62,175 nt of DNA, taken from Planotetraspora phitsanulokensis (lineage in GTDB: Bacteria; Actinomycetota; Actinomycetes; Streptosporangiales; Streptosporangiaceae). The notes beneath the pieces were generated by a model. That model saw only the letters and a program-made list of their open reading frames with translations, was not told where the DNA came from and did no database searches. The DNA is taken from positions 1 through 62,175 of the forward strand of contig NZ_BOOP01000052.1 of NCBI RefSeq assembly GCF_016863295.1, read 5' to 3'. This document shows positions 44,657 to 52,690 of this stretch, in pieces (position 1 is the stretch's first letter; each line of letters begins with the position of its first letter). The position numbers and the translations under genes were made by a program.

Positions 44657-45907
44657 ATGTTCCGCTCGCTGCGCAACTACAACTACCGGCTGTTCGCGGT
44701 CGGTGGAGTGGTGTCCAACATCGGCACCTGGATGCAGCGGACGGCGCAGGACTGGCTGGTCCTCGACCTCACTGGCGGCAGCGGCTCCGCGCTCGGCGTG
44801 ACCGTCGCGCTGCAGTTCCTGCCGGTGATGTTGTTCGGCCTGTGGGGCGGAATGCTCGCGGACCGCTACCCCAAGCGGCGCGTGCTGGTCGTGGCCCAGA
44901 CGTTGATGGGCCTGCTCGCGCTCAGCATGGGCGTCCTCGTCCTGACCGGTTCCGTGCAGGTGTGGCACGTCTACGTGATGGCCTTCACCCTCGGGCTGGT
45001 GTCCTGTGTCGAGGTCCCGACACGGCAGTCGTTCGTCGTGGAGATGGTGGGCCGCAAGGACCTGCCGAACGCGATCGCGCTCAACAGTTCGACGTTCAAC
45101 CTGGCCAGGGTGGTCGGCCCGGCCGCCGCGGGTGTCTTCATCTACTGGATGGGCACCGGCCCGATCTTCCTGCTGAACGCGGCCTCGTTCGCCGCCGTGA
45201 TCATCGGGCTGATCCTGATGCGGGGTTCGGAGCTGCGCAGCCCCGAGCCGGTTCCGCGGGCCAGGGGCCAGCTCCGTGAGGGACTGCGGTACGTCTTGGA
45301 CCGTCCGGACATCCTGTTGCCGCTGCTCATCGTCGGCTTCATGGCGATCTTCGCGCAGAGCTTCACGACCAGCATCGCCCTCATGGCCCGGCAGGTGTAC
45401 GGCGCGGGCGCGTCGTCCTTCGGCATCGCGTCCAGCGCGTTCGCCGTGGGGGCCCTCGGCGGGGCGTTGCTGGCGGCGCGGCGGGTCAAGCAGAGCCGCC
45501 GGTTCCTGCTCGTCGGATCCGTGTGCTTCGGGGCCTTCCAGATCGCCGCCGGGATCGCCCCCGACTACCCGGCCTTCCTGCTCCTGCTGATCCCGGCCGG
45601 AATGGCCATGATCACGGTCAACACCACCGCGAACACCATGGTGCAGCTCGGATCGTCGCCGGACATGCGCGGCCGGGTCATGGGCATCTACGTGCTCGTG
45701 TTCACGGCGGGGGCGCCCGTGGGGTCGCCGCTCGTGGGATGGCTGTCCGAGTCGGCCGGCCCGCGTGCCGCCGTCGTGACCGCCGGCATGCTGAGCGTGG
45801 TGGGCACCGGCCTCGCCGTACTGCTGACCAGGGTCGTCGCGGCCCGCATGGCCGCCGGGGAACAATCAGCCCGTGAGGTTGTTCCTAGCGCTGCTACCGC
45901 CGTCTGA
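44657..45907 (+). CDS. MFS exporter (MFS_3/enterobactin-exporter-like group)
   Basis: A 416-residue major facilitator with about twelve helices. The N-terminus FRSLRNYNYRLFAVGGVVSN and SNIGTWMQRTAQDWLVLDLT are hallmarks of the MFS_3 group; the helix 2-3 loop is GGMLADRYPKRRVLV and LNSSTFNLARVVGPAAAG is also typical. Probably a drug or metabolite exporter controlled by the adjacent MarR. ATG 44657 has GGGGGG before it. Its end overlaps the next gene by 35 bp. Confidence 0.92.
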   Translation: MFRSLRNYNYRLFAVGGVVSNIGTWMQRTAQDWLVLDLTGGSGSALGVTVALQFLPVMLFGLWGGMLADRYPKRRVLVVAQTLMGLLALSMGVLVLTGSVQVWHVYVMAFTLGLVSCVEVPTRQSFVVEMVGRKDLPNAIALNSSTFNLARVVGPAAAGVFIYWMGTGPIFLLNAASFAAVIIGLILMRGSELRSPEPVPRARGQLREGLRYVLDRPDILLPLLIVGFMAIFAQSFTTSIALMARQVYGAGASSFGIASSAFAVGALGGALLAARRVKQSRRFLLVGSVCFGAFQIAAGIAPDYPAFLLLLIPAGMAMITVNTTANTMVQLGSSPDMRGRVMGIYVLVFTAGAPVGSPLVGWLSESAGPRAAVVTAGMLSVVGTGLAVLLTRVVAARMAAGEQSAREVVPSAATAV

Positions 45908-46427
45908 GGCGCTGGCGGAGGTCGACGCGGCGATCGGCCCCGTCCGGGCCGAATGGCCGGGTCTGCGCTGGATCGACCCGGCCCTGTGGCACGTGACCCT
46001 CGTCTTCCTCGGCGAGGTCCCCGACCGGGTGCTGCCCGACCTGCACGTACGGCTGGCCAGGGCCGCCTCGCGCCACCGGCCGGCGACGTTGTCCTTCGCC
46101 GGGTCAGGGGCCTTCCCGTCTCCTGCTCACGGGAGGGTCTTCTGGACCGGCCTCGGCGACGGCCCGTCCCTGAAGGGGCTGGCGGACTCGCTCGCGGCGG
46201 GAGCCCGGCGGGCCGGGGCGATGAAGAAGGACCCCACGCGGTTCCATCCCCATCTCACCCTGGCCCGCTCACGGGACGGAGTCGATCTGTGGCCTCTCGT
46301 CCGGGCCACGAGCACGTTCAGCGGGCGCTCGTGGGAGGCGAAAGCCGTACATCTGATGCGAAGCCACCTGGGGCCGCACGTTCGTTACGAGCCCGTCGAG
46401 GCGTATTCACTCGGTCGTCGCGACTAG
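45873..46427 (+). CDS. thpR: RNA 2',3'-cyclic phosphodiesterase / 2'-5' RNA ligase family (ThpR)
   Basis: A 184-residue 2H phosphoesterase. The two catalytic H-x-T-x motifs are HVTL (about residue 40) and HLTL (about 126). The start MRLFLALLPP is typical. It acts on RNA with 2',3'-cyclic phosphate or 2'-5' linkages; the physiological substrate is unclear. The GTG 45873 lies inside the MFS gene (35-bp overlap), so translation is coupled. Confidence 0.9.
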   Translation: MRLFLALLPPSEALAEVDAAIGPVRAEWPGLRWIDPALWHVTLVFLGEVPDRVLPDLHVRLARAASRHRPATLSFAGSGAFPSPAHGRVFWTGLGDGPSLKGLADSLAAGARRAGAMKKDPTRFHPHLTLARSRDGVDLWPLVRATSTFSGRSWEAKAVHLMRSHLGPHVRYEPVEAYSLGRRD

Positions 46428-46437
46428 GCTCCTTGGC

Positions 46438-46521
46438 GTGGATCGTCCTCGTCGCTGGTTGTTGCCCACGGTGCTCGCGCTGCTCGTGCTCATCGTGGTG
46501 ATCGGAACACTGCTGGGATGA
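46438..46521 (+). CDS. 27-residue single-helix membrane microprotein
   Basis: GTG 46438 opens a 27-residue frame, MDRPRRWLLPTVLALLVLIV followed by VIGTLLG, ending at TGA 46521. It is a basic cap and one membrane helix. It lies 10 bp after thpR in the same direction. Codons are GC-ending as in neighbouring genes. The Shine-Dalgarno is weak. Whether it is translated cannot be shown from sequence alone, but the composition is unlikely for random DNA. Confidence 0.5.
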   Translation: MDRPRRWLLPTVLALLVLIVVIGTLLG

Positions 46522-46541
46522 GGCCATAGGCGGGGCCGCCC

Positions 46542-47513
46542 CTACCAGGCGTACGCCTCGGGGGCGGCGTGACCGGGACCGGGGAAGATCTCGTCGAGAC
46601 GGGCGAGCGCGTCTTCGTCGATCCCCGTGTGCATGACCTGGTTCGCGCCCTCGAGCTGCGCCATCGTCCGCGGCCCGACGATCGGAGCGGCGACCGCCGG
46701 CTGGCAGAGCAGCCAGGCGAGGGCCACGACGGTGGGATCCGCGCCGATCTCCGCACAGAACGCCTCGTACTCCTCGATCTTGCTCCGGTGCTTCTCCACC
46801 TCGGCGAGCATGGTGTCGGTGCCGGAACGCCCCCTCTCGAGCTTCTTGAGCACGCCGGAGAGCAGTCCGCCCGCGAGGGGGCTCCACGGGATCACGCTGA
46901 TGCCGTAGTCGTCCGCGGCCGGCAGGAGCTCGAGTTCGGGCAGGCGGTTGAGCAGGTTGTAGTGCGCCTGCTCGCTGACCAGGCCGAGGAAGTTGCGGCG
47001 CCTGGCGGCCTCCTGGGCCTTGGCGAGGTGCCAACCGGCGAAGTTCGACGAGCCGACGTACAGGATCTTGCCCTGCTGCCGCAGGACCTCCATGGCCTCC
47101 CAGAACTCGTCGAACGGCGTGTACCTGTCGATGTGGTGCGCCTGGTAGAGGTCGATGTAGTCGGTCTGCAGGCGCTTCAGGGAGGCGTCGGCGGCCCGCC
47201 TGATGTTCAGCGCCGACAGGCGGCGCTCGTTCGGCCAGTCGCCCATGATGCTGTAGACCTTGGTCGCCAGGACGGTGCGCTCGCGCCTGCCGCCGCCCTT
47301 CGCGAACCACCGGCCGATGATCTGCTCGGTGACGCCCTCGCCCTTCTGTCCGCCGTAGGAGTTCGCGGTGTCGAAGAAGTTGATGCCGAGCTCGTGGGCG
47401 CGATCCATGATCGCGTGGGAGTCGTCTTCGGTGGTCTGCGGGCCGAAGTTCATCGTGCCGAGGCAGAGCCTGCTGACCTGGAGGCCGGTACGCCCAAGTT
47501 GTTGATATTCCAC
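46542..47513 (-). CDS. Aldo/keto reductase
   Basis: A 323-residue NADPH-dependent oxidoreductase with a TIM barrel. The catalytic tetrad is visible as Asp and Tyr in FFDTANSYGG, Lys in VLATKVY and His in LYQAHHIDR. EYQQLGRTGLQVSRLCLGTM is the usual start, and IVGPRTMAQLEGA contributes to cofactor binding. GTG 47513 is chosen; the open frame continues 280 bp into an unrelated region. Substrate unknown. Divergent from the next secreted-protein gene (55-bp spacer). Confidence 0.93.
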   Translation of the reverse strand: MEYQQLGRTGLQVSRLCLGTMNFGPQTTEDDSHAIMDRAHELGINFFDTANSYGGQKGEGVTEQIIGRWFAKGGGRRERTVLATKVYSIMGDWPNERRLSALNIRRAADASLKRLQTDYIDLYQAHHIDRYTPFDEFWEAMEVLRQQGKILYVGSSNFAGWHLAKAQEAARRRNFLGLVSEQAHYNLLNRLPELELLPAADDYGISVIPWSPLAGGLLSGVLKKLERGRSGTDTMLAEVEKHRSKIEEYEAFCAEIGADPTVVALAWLLCQPAVAAPIVGPRTMAQLEGANQVMHTGIDEDALARLDEIFPGPGHAAPEAYAW

Positions 47514-47568
47514 TCGGCCCAGACTAGGCACCGGCGCGGGCGAGCCGTGCATCGGGAATGATTGCCGC

Positions 47569-48660
47569 ATGGGGATCTCGCCGGGGGTTGTGAATCGGGT
47601 CAAGAGGGCACTCCGGCCGGCGGCCTGTCTCCTCGCCGTCTCCGCCGTCGTCGCCCTCGCCGTCCCGCCTTTGCCGAGCGCCCATGCCGACGACGACAAA
47701 CCCCTGTTCGCCGACGACGACAAACCTCTCTTCACGATCAGGGACAAGCGCATCGGCGAGTCCAGCGGGCTGGCGTTCTCGCCGACGCACAAGGGCGTCG
47801 TCTACACGCACAACGACAGCGGCGGCTCGCCGACGGTCTACGCCGTGGGGCTCGACGGCCGGACACGGGCGGCCTTCACCCTCGCCGGAGCGGTCGCCAG
47901 GGACTGGGAGGCGATGGCGACCTCCGTCGACCCCAAGACCGGCCGGGGCGTGTTGTGGATCGGCGACATCGGCGACAACCTGGACGGCGCGTGGTCCGAC
48001 ATCTCCGTGTACAAGGTCGTCGAGCCGCGGACGCTGGCGGACGCGACGCTTCGGGCGACCCGATACCGCTTCCGCTACAAGGACGGCGCCCGCAACGCCG
48101 AGGGGCTGATGGTCGACCCCCGTTCCGGCAGGCTCTACATCGTCAGCAAGGAGATCGACGGGTCGATCTATCAGGCGCCGGCCAAGCTCAGGACCGACGG
48201 GGTGAACGTGCTCCGGCGGGTCGGGTCCGCCCCCATCATGGCCACCGACGCCGCCTTCGCCCCTGACGGGTCGAGCTTTGTGATCCGGACGTACTTCTCC
48301 GCCACGGTCTTCCGCTCGCCCGATCACGAGATCGCGCACGTCACGATGCCGCCGCTGAACCAGTCGGAGTCCGTCACCTACACACCGGACGGCACCGCCC
48401 TGCTCACGGGCTCAGAAGGCGAGCGGAGCCCGGTCTACGAGGTGCCGCTCCCGGCAGAGGCCCGGGCGCGCCCCGCGGCGGCCACCCGCTCTCCGGCGGC
48501 GAACCCGGCCGCGGGCGACTCCGCCAAGCGGGGTTCGGCCGCAGGCTCCGAGCAGGCCGGCGACTCCGGAGTGCCGACCACGATGATCGTCTTATGGGTG
48601 GCGGTCGCGGCCGGGGCGATCGGCGTGATCCTCGTGATCGCCTGGCGGACCGCCCGCTGA
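47569..48660 (+). CDS. Secreted, C-terminally anchored beta-propeller-like protein
   Basis: A 363-residue protein: signal peptide (about 1-40, ACLLAVSAVVALAVPPLPSA, then HA-D), a propeller-like body (about 55-300) with repeated blade motifs (ESSGLAFSPTHKGVVYTHND, GVLWIGDIGDNLDGAWSDIS, EGLMVDPRSGRLYIVSKEID, ATDAAFAPDGSSFVIRTY), an Ala/Pro linker, and a final membrane helix TTMIVLWVAVAAGAIGVILV with basic end. The mature N-terminus has an exact tandem repeat of ADDDKPLF. It is therefore displayed outside the membrane. The ligand or activity is unknown. Confidence 0.82.
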   Translation: MGISPGVVNRVKRALRPAACLLAVSAVVALAVPPLPSAHADDDKPLFADDDKPLFTIRDKRIGESSGLAFSPTHKGVVYTHNDSGGSPTVYAVGLDGRTRAAFTLAGAVARDWEAMATSVDPKTGRGVLWIGDIGDNLDGAWSDISVYKVVEPRTLADATLRATRYRFRYKDGARNAEGLMVDPRSGRLYIVSKEIDGSIYQAPAKLRTDGVNVLRRVGSAPIMATDAAFAPDGSSFVIRTYFSATVFRSPDHEIAHVTMPPLNQSESVTYTPDGTALLTGSEGERSPVYEVPLPAEARARPAAATRSPAANPAAGDSAKRGSAAGSEQAGDSGVPTTMIVLWVAVAAGAIGVILVIAWRTAR

Positions 48661-48673
48661 GGCGAGCGTCACA

Positions 48674-48693
48674 ACACGCGTCACAGCGCGTGT
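48674..48693. terminator. Hairpin between convergent genes
   Basis: ACACGCG and CGCGTGT are perfect 7-bp arms with a 6-nt loop in the 32-bp convergent gap. Confidence 0.45.
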
Positions 48694-49082
48694 CACAGGG
48701 GGCGCCTGTGGCTGTCGGGGCGGATTCTCTCGGTGAACCGCTCGCCCCGCAGGGCCCGCTCGACGAGGTCGATGGCCTGCGCGAGCCGTACGAGCCGGGG
48801 CCCTTCGCTGCGATAGGCCTTGAGCACCGCCTCCACGGCGTGCGGCGGCAGGTGATCCTTCAGATCCACGGCGGCGCTGCGATAGCCCTCCCGTGCGGCC
48901 TGGACCGACGCGCGCACGTGATGTCCGGCCATCCTCGCCAGCGCGATCGGGTGGCGGCGCAGCACTTCGTAGGCGCGGTAGTCCGGCGGCACCGCGTCGA
49001 GCAGCCACGCCGAGGCCGACGTCTCCCAGTCGGGACTGTCGGGCGGGCGGACCTCCTGCGGCCATCCCGGCGGCACGTACAT
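48693..49082 (-). CDS. Conserved actinobacterial hypothetical protein
   Basis: A 129-residue soluble protein starting MYVPPGWPQEVRPPDSPDWE. The pattern continues with AWLLDAVPPDYRAYEVLRRH and PIALARMAGHHVRA, which I recall as a widespread actinobacterial hypothetical. It is mostly helical with many Arg. Function unknown. ATG 49082 is chosen over the longer frame to 49154, because the family start is MYVPPGWP. Confidence 0.78.
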   Translation of the reverse strand: MYVPPGWPQEVRPPDSPDWETSASAWLLDAVPPDYRAYEVLRRHPIALARMAGHHVRASVQAAREGYRSAAVDLKDHLPPHAVEAVLKAYRSEGPRLVRLAQAIDLVERALRGERFTERIRPDSHRRPL

Positions 49083-49200
49083 GGACACCAGTCTACCGAA
49101 CGCCAGTTCGATCTCGATTGAGTGGCAGACGAGTCCGAGAGGGCTGGTGGACAATGGCGGGCGTGGTGCCCTTATTCAGCCGTTTGTCCGCCGGAGCGAC

Positions 49201-50391
49201 ATGAAGCTTGGAATCATCGGTGCGGGAATCCTCGGCCTGGCCGTCGCCAGGGAGATGGCGCGTTCGGGCGCCGAGGTGACCGTGCTGGACAAGGAAGCCG
49301 ACGTCGCGGCCCACCAGACCGGGCGCAACAGCGGTGTCGTCCACGCCGGGATCTACTACACCCCGGGTTCCCTGAAGGCGACCCTCTGCCGGGACGGCAT
49401 GGCGATGCTCAGGGAGTACTGCGCGGAGCACAGGTTGCCGTACGACGAGGTCGGCAAGCTCGTCGTCGCGTCCACCCGCTCCGAGATGGCGGGACTGCGC
49501 AGGATCGCCGACCGCGCCAGGGAGAACCAGGTGCCGGGCATCGCGGAGGTCGACGCGCTCGGGCTGCGGGAGATCGAACCGGACGCCGTGGGCGTGGGCG
49601 CCGTCCACTCGCCGCACACCGCGATCACCGACTTCCCGGCCATCGCGCGCCGCCTCGCCGCCGACGTGACGGAGATGGGCGGCGCCGTACGGCTCTCGCA
49701 CCCCGTCCGGGGCATCCGGGAGACGTCCCGGGGAGTCGAGGTGGCGGCGGGGACCTCGCGGTTCACCTTCGACCGGCTCATCTCCTGCGCGGGACTCGGC
49801 ACCGACCGGGTGGCGGCGATGGCCGGGGCGCCGGGAGACGTGCGGATCATCCCCTTCCGCGGTGAGTACTACAAGCTGACGGACACGGCGAAGACCATGG
49901 TGCGCGGGCTCATCTATCCCGTGCCCGACCCCCGTTACCCGTTCCTCGGCGTCCACCTCACCCGCAGGATCGACGGCGAGGTGCTGGTCGGGCCCAACGC
50001 GGTGCTGGCGATGGCGCTCGAGGGCTACTCGTGGGGTGAGATCTCCCTCGGGGACCTGCGGCGGATCGTGACCTGGCCGGGCACCCGGCGGATGGCGGCG
50101 ACGCACTGGCGCACCGGGGTGCGGGAGGTGTACGGATCGCTCGCGAAGCGGTCGTTCCTGTCCGCGGCGCGGCGTTACGTGCCCGCGCTCACCCTGGGCG
50201 ACATCGTCAAGACGCGAGGGGGAGTCCGGGCCCAGGCCGTGGCGAGGGACGGCGCCCTGCTCGACGACTTCGCCATCGACGTGCACGGGCGGATCGTCCT
50301 GGTCAGGAATGCTCCGTCGCCCGCCGCGACGTCGAGTCTGGCCATTGCCCGGCATATCGCCTTAACGGCTCGCTTAACTTCGAACTCCTAG
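49201..50391 (+). CDS. lhgO: L-2-hydroxyglutarate oxidase
   Basis: A 396-residue FAD enzyme of the DAO family that oxidises L-2-hydroxyglutarate to 2-oxoglutarate, a membrane-linked repair reaction. It shows the dinucleotide fold MKLGIIGAGILGLAVAREMA, HQTGRNSGVVHAGIYYTPGS, the substrate-loop RGEYYKL, and the C-terminal GGVRAQAVARDGALLDDF. The ATG 49201 has a GGAG upstream. Its last 30 bp contain a direct repeat that may be the operator of the next regulator. Confidence 0.92.
   Translation: MKLGIIGAGILGLAVAREMARSGAEVTVLDKEADVAAHQTGRNSGVVHAGIYYTPGSLKATLCRDGMAMLREYCAEHRLPYDEVGKLVVASTRSEMAGLRRIADRARENQVPGIAEVDALGLREIEPDAVGVGAVHSPHTAITDFPAIARRLAADVTEMGGAVRLSHPVRGIRETSRGVEVAAGTSRFTFDRLISCAGLGTDRVAAMAGAPGDVRIIPFRGEYYKLTDTAKTMVRGLIYPVPDPRYPFLGVHLTRRIDGEVLVGPNAVLAMALEGYSWGEISLGDLRRIVTWPGTRRMAATHWRTGVREVYGSLAKRSFLSAARRYVPALTLGDIVKTRGGVRAQAVARDGALLDDFAIDVHGRIVLVRNAPSPAATSSLAIARHIALTARLTSNS
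50361..50378 (+). promoter_or_regulatory. Direct-repeat site before response-regulator gene 1
   Basis: CTTAAC occurs at 50361 and 50373, a 12-bp spacing inside the end of lhgO and 27 bp before the regulator start. Tandem hexamers 10-12 bp apart are what OmpR-type dimers bind, so this may be an autoregulatory site. TAGAGT at 50389 could be the -10. Confidence 0.5.
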
Positions 50392-50404
50392 AGTGCTTGA
50401 TGCC

Positions 50405-51115
<711 letters not shown>

Positions 51116-51120
51116 GCGTC

Positions 51121-52668
51121 GTGTCGGGACGCACGCCGCTGCGGATCCGGCTGAGTGCGGCCATGCTGGCGCTCGTCGCCGTGGCCATGGCCGTCATCGG
51201 AGTGGGCAGCGTCTCCGCCCTCCGCCACTACCTCGTCTCCCGCGTGGACCTCCAGCTCGCGATGGTCACCCAGGACGTGGTCGTGCGCCTGGAACGCGAG
51301 CCGATGCTCCTGGCCAGGCTCAGGGTCCCGCCGGAGGGCCGCGTCGAGGTCCGCGACGCCACGGGCAAGCTGATCGCCGCGCAGGCGGGCATGGCCGTCG
51401 AGACCCTTCCCGGCCCGGTCGCCGTCACCTCGCAGGCCCCGCAGACCGTCCCCGCCGTGTCGGGCGACGGACTGTGGCGCGCTCGCGTGGTCCCCGTCAC
51501 CGGACTCGGCAGCGTGGTCGTCGCCGTCGACTTCGCTTCCGTGCGCCAGATCACCGGGCGGCTCGCACTCATCGAACTGCTGGTCGGCGGCGTCGTGATG
51601 GTCGTGCTCGCCGTCGTCGGCGTCGTGATCGTACGGCGGAGCCTGCGCCCGCTTACGGAGATCGAGCGGACGGCGGAGGACATCGCCCAGGGGAACCTCA
51701 GCAGCCGGATCCCGGACCGCGACCCCCGCACCGAGGTAGGGCGGCTGGCCCGTTCGCTGAACGGCATGCTCGCCCAGATCGAGACGGCCTTCGAGGCCCG
51801 CGCGGCGTCGGAGGCGTCCGCACGCGAGTCCGAGGCCAGGATGCGGCGCTTCGTCGCGGACGCCTCTCACGAGTTGCGCACGCCGCTCACGTCCATCAGG
51901 GGGTTCGCCGAGTTCCACCGCCAGGTTCCGGACGCCGACACCACCCGGCTGATGGGGCGGATCGAGAGCGAGGCCGCCCGCATGGGCCTGCTCGTCGAGG
52001 ACCTGCTGCTGCTCGCCCGGCTGGACCAGCAGCGCCCACTCCAGTCGGAGCCCGTCGACCTGCTCGCGGTGGCCGCGGACGCCGTACACGACGCCAGGAT
52101 CCTGTGCCCCGACAGGGAGATCACCCTCGACGTCGAGAGTGACGTGGCGCTCATCGTCATGGGAGACGAGGTGCGGCTGCGGCAGGTCGTCGGGAACCTG
52201 ATGAGCAACGCGACCATCCACACTCCCGGCGGGACCTCCATCGCGGTCCGGCTCGGGGCGACGGGCGTGAAGGCCTTCGTGGAGGTCGCCGACCAGGGGC
52301 CCGGGCTCACCACGGAGCAGGCCGAGCGGGTCTTCGAGCGTTTCTACCGCGCGGATCCGTCGAGGACGAGGCCCTCCGGGGGCAGCGGCCTCGGGCTGGC
52401 CATCGTCGACTCGCTCGTCCGGGCGCACGGGGGCGAGGTCGGCGTCCGCACGGCGCCGGGTGAGGGCGCGGCCTTCCGCATCGTCCTCCCGCTCGCGCCC
52501 GAGGCCCTGGACTACGACGACGACTCCGCGGACGCCGACCTCGCCGAGGCCCTGTCCGCTGAAGAGTTGTCCGCCGAGGCCGAGGAGGCCGTCGCGGTCT
52601 CCGGCGAGGCGGAGAGGCTCCGGCACGAGCCGGAAGCGGTCCCCGCCGCTCCCGACGCGCTCCGTTGA
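51121..52668 (+). CDS. Sensor histidine kinase 1
   Basis: A 515-residue membrane kinase that should phosphorylate regulator 1. Two helices (about 10-32 and 155-178) flank an extracytoplasmic sensor of about 120 residues. A HAMP domain (RSLRPLTEIERTAEDIAQGN) follows, then the H-box with H250 (ADASHELRTPLTSIRGFAE), N-box NLMSNATIHTPGG, and G-boxes DQGPGLT and GGSGLGLAIV. The last about 55 residues are an unusual acidic tail (DDDSADADLAEALSAEELSA). The start is GTG 51121. Confidence 0.94.
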   Translation: MSGRTPLRIRLSAAMLALVAVAMAVIGVGSVSALRHYLVSRVDLQLAMVTQDVVVRLEREPMLLARLRVPPEGRVEVRDATGKLIAAQAGMAVETLPGPVAVTSQAPQTVPAVSGDGLWRARVVPVTGLGSVVVAVDFASVRQITGRLALIELLVGGVVMVVLAVVGVVIVRRSLRPLTEIERTAEDIAQGNLSSRIPDRDPRTEVGRLARSLNGMLAQIETAFEARAASEASARESEARMRRFVADASHELRTPLTSIRGFAEFHRQVPDADTTRLMGRIESEAARMGLLVEDLLLLARLDQQRPLQSEPVDLLAVAADAVHDARILCPDREITLDVESDVALIVMGDEVRLRQVVGNLMSNATIHTPGGTSIAVRLGATGVKAFVEVADQGPGLTTEQAERVFERFYRADPSRTRPSGGSGLGLAIVDSLVRAHGGEVGVRTAPGEGAAFRIVLPLAPEALDYDDDSADADLAEALSAEELSAEAEEAVAVSGEAERLRHEPEAVPAAPDALR

Positions 52669-52690
52669 CACCTGCCGAGCAGGGGCGGTC

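Noticed and set aside
47690..47730. DDDK as a protease-processing site in the surface protein
   Set aside because: The following residue is Pro in both copies, which would block such cleavage; likely coincidental.
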